A stretch of 15,416 bases of DNA from JAKFWI01 sp031398975 (GTDB lineage: Bacteria; Pseudomonadota; Alphaproteobacteria; Caulobacterales; Aquidulcibacteraceae): NCBI GenBank assembly GCA_031398975.1, contig JANNOI010000048.1, positions 1 through 15,416 of the forward strand, given 5' to 3'. The notes under the pieces are model-generated. The model did not search any database. It was not told the origin of the DNA and saw only the letters and a list, made by a program, of their open reading frames with translations. The stretch's first letter is position 1. Each line of letters opens with the position of its first letter. Below, in pieces: positions 14,014-15,416 of this stretch. Both the position numbers and the translations under genes were made by a program.

Positions 14014-14787
14014 TCAGGGCTTGGTGCGGGAGGCGACCGGAGCGGGGGGCATGGCGTCGGTGCCGCACAGGCGGTCCCAGAGGCGGAAATACAGCCCGAA
14101 ATTGGTCTTCTGGTGGGTGTGGTGGCGGGTGTGGTGGGTGGCGGTGATCAGCTGCCCGCCGATGCGCCCGCGCACGAACGCGCCGGGCCACACCTCCCAG
14201 CCGCAATGGTTGAGCACCGCCGCGCCCGTCATCACCGCCACCAGCGCGCCCAGCACGCCCACATGCACCGGCACGAAAAACACAAGAGCCGGCAAGAGCC
14301 ACGCCGTCAGCGCAGCCTCGGCGGGGTCGAAGGCGAAGGAGGCGAAGGGGCTCGGCTCCATGGCGCGATGGTGGCCCGCGTGCGCCCACCCGAACACGCG
14401 CGGATGGTGCAGCACACGGTGCGTCCAGTAATAGTGCGCATCCTGGATTAGCAGCAGCAGCACGAAGCTCGCCGGCAGCCAGGCCCAGCCATAGAGCCCG
14501 GGGTCGAGATAGACGCGCGTCCCGCCCGCCTGGAACGCCTCAAACGCCGCCGCCGCGGGCAGGGCGTAGATCGGGGTGCAGAGCAGCGAATAGCGGATCT
14601 CGTGGGCGATCGCCCGGCGCGTCGGCCGCTCGCGGTTGAGCTGGACGCCAAAGCCCCGCTCCCGGCCCCATTGCATCCGCCACACCACCCACGCCGCCAG
14701 CAGATAGCGGACGGCGATGATCCCGCTCAGCCCCAGCGTGGCGGCGAAGAGGGCGCCCGCGCCCTCCAACGCGGCGCCGGGGCTCAC
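14014..14787 (-). CDS. fatty acid hydroxylase / sterol desaturase family membrane protein
   Basis: 257 residues. The histidine clusters of the family (PF04116) are present: H118-x4-H123 and H127-H128 (DAHYYWTHRVLHH), H136-x2-H139-H140 (HAGHH), H194 (NHCGWE) and H218-H219/H222-H223 (THHTRHH). These bind a di-iron centre that hydroxylates or desaturates lipids using O2. Hydrophobic segments lie at about 10-35, 66-85, 102-116 and 158-195. The substrate is unknown: carotenoid, sterol-like, sphingolipid or alkylglycerol relatives all exist. The start is GTG at 14787. AGGAGG sits only 2 bases before it, unusually close, so the start may be slightly wrong; no better in-frame start was found. Not obviously part of the aromatic pathway. 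Confidence 0.87.
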   Translation of the reverse strand: MSPGAALEGAGALFAATLGLSGIIAVRYLLAAWVVWRMQWGRERGFGVQLNRERPTRRAIAHEIRYSLLCTPIYALPAAAAFEAFQAGGTRVYLDPGLYGWAWLPASFVLLLLIQDAHYYWTHRVLHHPRVFGWAHAGHHRAMEPSPFASFAFDPAEAALTAWLLPALVFFVPVHVGVLGALVAVMTGAAVLNHCGWEVWPGAFVRGRIGGQLITATHHTRHHTHQKTNFGLYFRLWDRLCGTDAMPPAPVASRTKP

Positions 14788-14893
14788 GGCCTCCTGCCCA
14801 GCGCGCGGACGCGGCGGCTCACTTGCATGCTACGCCCCACGCTCGACACCGAATTTTCGCCGCCGAGGGAACGCTAGACCCCGCGTGCGCACG

Positions 14894-14936
14894 GCGCTAG
14901 CGCTAAGGTGTGCTGATGCGGCGGAAGCGCTAGCGA
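14894..14936. promoter_or_regulatory. pair of palindromic octamers in the hydroxylase-cysQ divergent gap
   Basis: CGCTAGCG occurs at 14895-14902 and again at 14928-14935, both self-complementary and exactly 33 bp apart (about three helical turns). The first extends to the 10-bp palindrome GCGCTAGCGC (14894-14903). They lie in the 184-bp gap between the divergent hydroxylase and cysQ genes, 37 bp before the cysQ ATG at the nearest. A regulator bound to both on one face of the helix is plausible. No clear -35/-10 pair was found. Confidence 0.4.
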
Positions 14937-14971
14937 ACACTGTAAGAGCCTTGCTCGCCGAAGGGGGCCTC

Positions 14972-15416
14972 ATGCCTGACACCTCGCCCGCCGCGCCGCC
15001 GCCCGAGCCCGCCGACTGGCCGGGCGCGCTCTGGCCCGTGGCGCTCGAGGCGGCGCGCGAGATCATGGCGGTCTATGCCGGCGCCTTCGCCGCGTTCGAC
15101 AAGGCCGACGGCTCCCCCGTCACGGCGGCGGACCAGCGCGCGGAGGCGGTGATCCTCGCGCGCCTAGCTGCGCTCGCCCCGGGGATTGCGGCGGTGGCGG
15201 AGGAGGAGATGGCGGCCGGGCGGGCGCCGCGCCTCGGCGATCGCTTTTTCCTGATCGACCCGCTGGACGGCACGAAGGCCTTCATCGCCCGCCAGGCGGG
15301 GGAGTTCACCGTCAATATCGCCCTGATCGCCGCGGGGCGGCCGGCGGCGGGGGTGGTGTACGCGCCCGGCGGGGGCGATCTCTTCTATGGCGGCCCGGGG
15401 CTCGGGGCGTTCCGGG
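14972..15416 (+). CDS. cysQ: 3'(2'),5'-bisphosphate nucleotidase CysQ, partial (C-terminus outside window)
   Basis: 148 codons are present before the right edge. ATG 14972 has AAGGGGG at 14961-14967. Inositol-monophosphatase-fold motifs appear in order: GSPVTAADQRAE (Asp54), the acidic AEEE stretch (76-79) and FFLIDPLDGTKAFI with metal-binding Asp96 and Asp99. GEFTVNIALI and GRPAAGVVYAP follow, close to the CysQ consensus. The enzyme removes the 3' phosphate from PAP/PAPS, recycling sulfate-assimilation intermediates, with Mg2+. The N-terminus has a short Pro/Ala-rich stretch before the first helix. Divergent from the hydroxylase gene; no link to the aromatic operon is evident. Confidence 0.92.
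   Translation, partial: MPDTSPAAPPPEPADWPGALWPVALEAAREIMAVYAGAFAAFDKADGSPVTAADQRAEAVILARLAALAPGIAAVAEEEMAAGRAPRLGDRFFLIDPLDGTKAFIARQAGEFTVNIALIAAGRPAAGVVYAPGGGDLFYGGPGLGAFR

Noticed and set aside
1..15416. CRISPR arrays, insertion sequences, prophage genes or a replication origin
   Set aside because: No regularly spaced repeats, transposase or integrase-like frames, terminal inverted repeats or DnaA-box clusters were seen.

Overview
The window reads as Gram-negative chromosomal DNA. It encodes an outer-membrane porin, a lipoprotein solute-binding protein and a periplasmic-type ABC importer. Most of it is GC-rich (about 65-73% in lines I counted). Codon use, GTG/TTG starts and gene content suggest an alphaproteobacterium, but no marker fixes the genus.

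Left end (1-1925): the start of a GNAT acetyltransferase running off the left edge, a tRNA-Arg(ACG) with encoded CCA, a small DUF1761-like membrane protein, and a lower-GC plus-strand ORF for an unrecognised membrane protein. The DNA beyond the tRNA 3' end and the 1301-1837 ORF are both visibly less GC-rich than the rest.

Core (1926-13892, all minus strand, read right to left): an AraC-family regulator followed by twelve tightly packed genes. They are the two subunits of a hydroquinone 1,2-dioxygenase (HapC/HapD, PnpC/PnpD type), a BBP2-like porin, an aldehyde dehydrogenase fitting 4-hydroxymuconic semialdehyde dehydrogenase, a branched-chain-amino-acid-type ABC importer (binding protein, two ATPases, two permeases), an intradiol dioxygenase of the hydroxyquinol/catechol type, a small Rieske [2Fe-2S] protein and a YciI-like protein. 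The last seven genes (livG to yciI) are joined by six consecutive stop/start overlaps. The large dioxygenase subunit keeps the H-x-N-x3-E...H iron ligand set with the spacing I recall for PnpD.

Inferred logic: an aromatic compound crosses the outer membrane through the porin and is captured by the lipoprotein and imported. Hydroquinone is opened by HapCD to 4-hydroxymuconic semialdehyde and oxidised to maleylacetate. Hydroxyquinol, if formed, would be opened by the intradiol enzyme, also to maleylacetate. No maleylacetate reductase and no hydroquinone-forming monooxygenase are visible, so the route must be completed elsewhere. The combination of a hap-type pathway with a dedicated ABC importer and porin in one operon is the most notable thing here.

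Right end (14014-15416): a fatty acid hydroxylase/sterol desaturase family membrane protein (minus) and, divergently, the start of cysQ (plus, cut by the window edge). The gap between them carries two copies of a palindromic octamer 33 bp apart.
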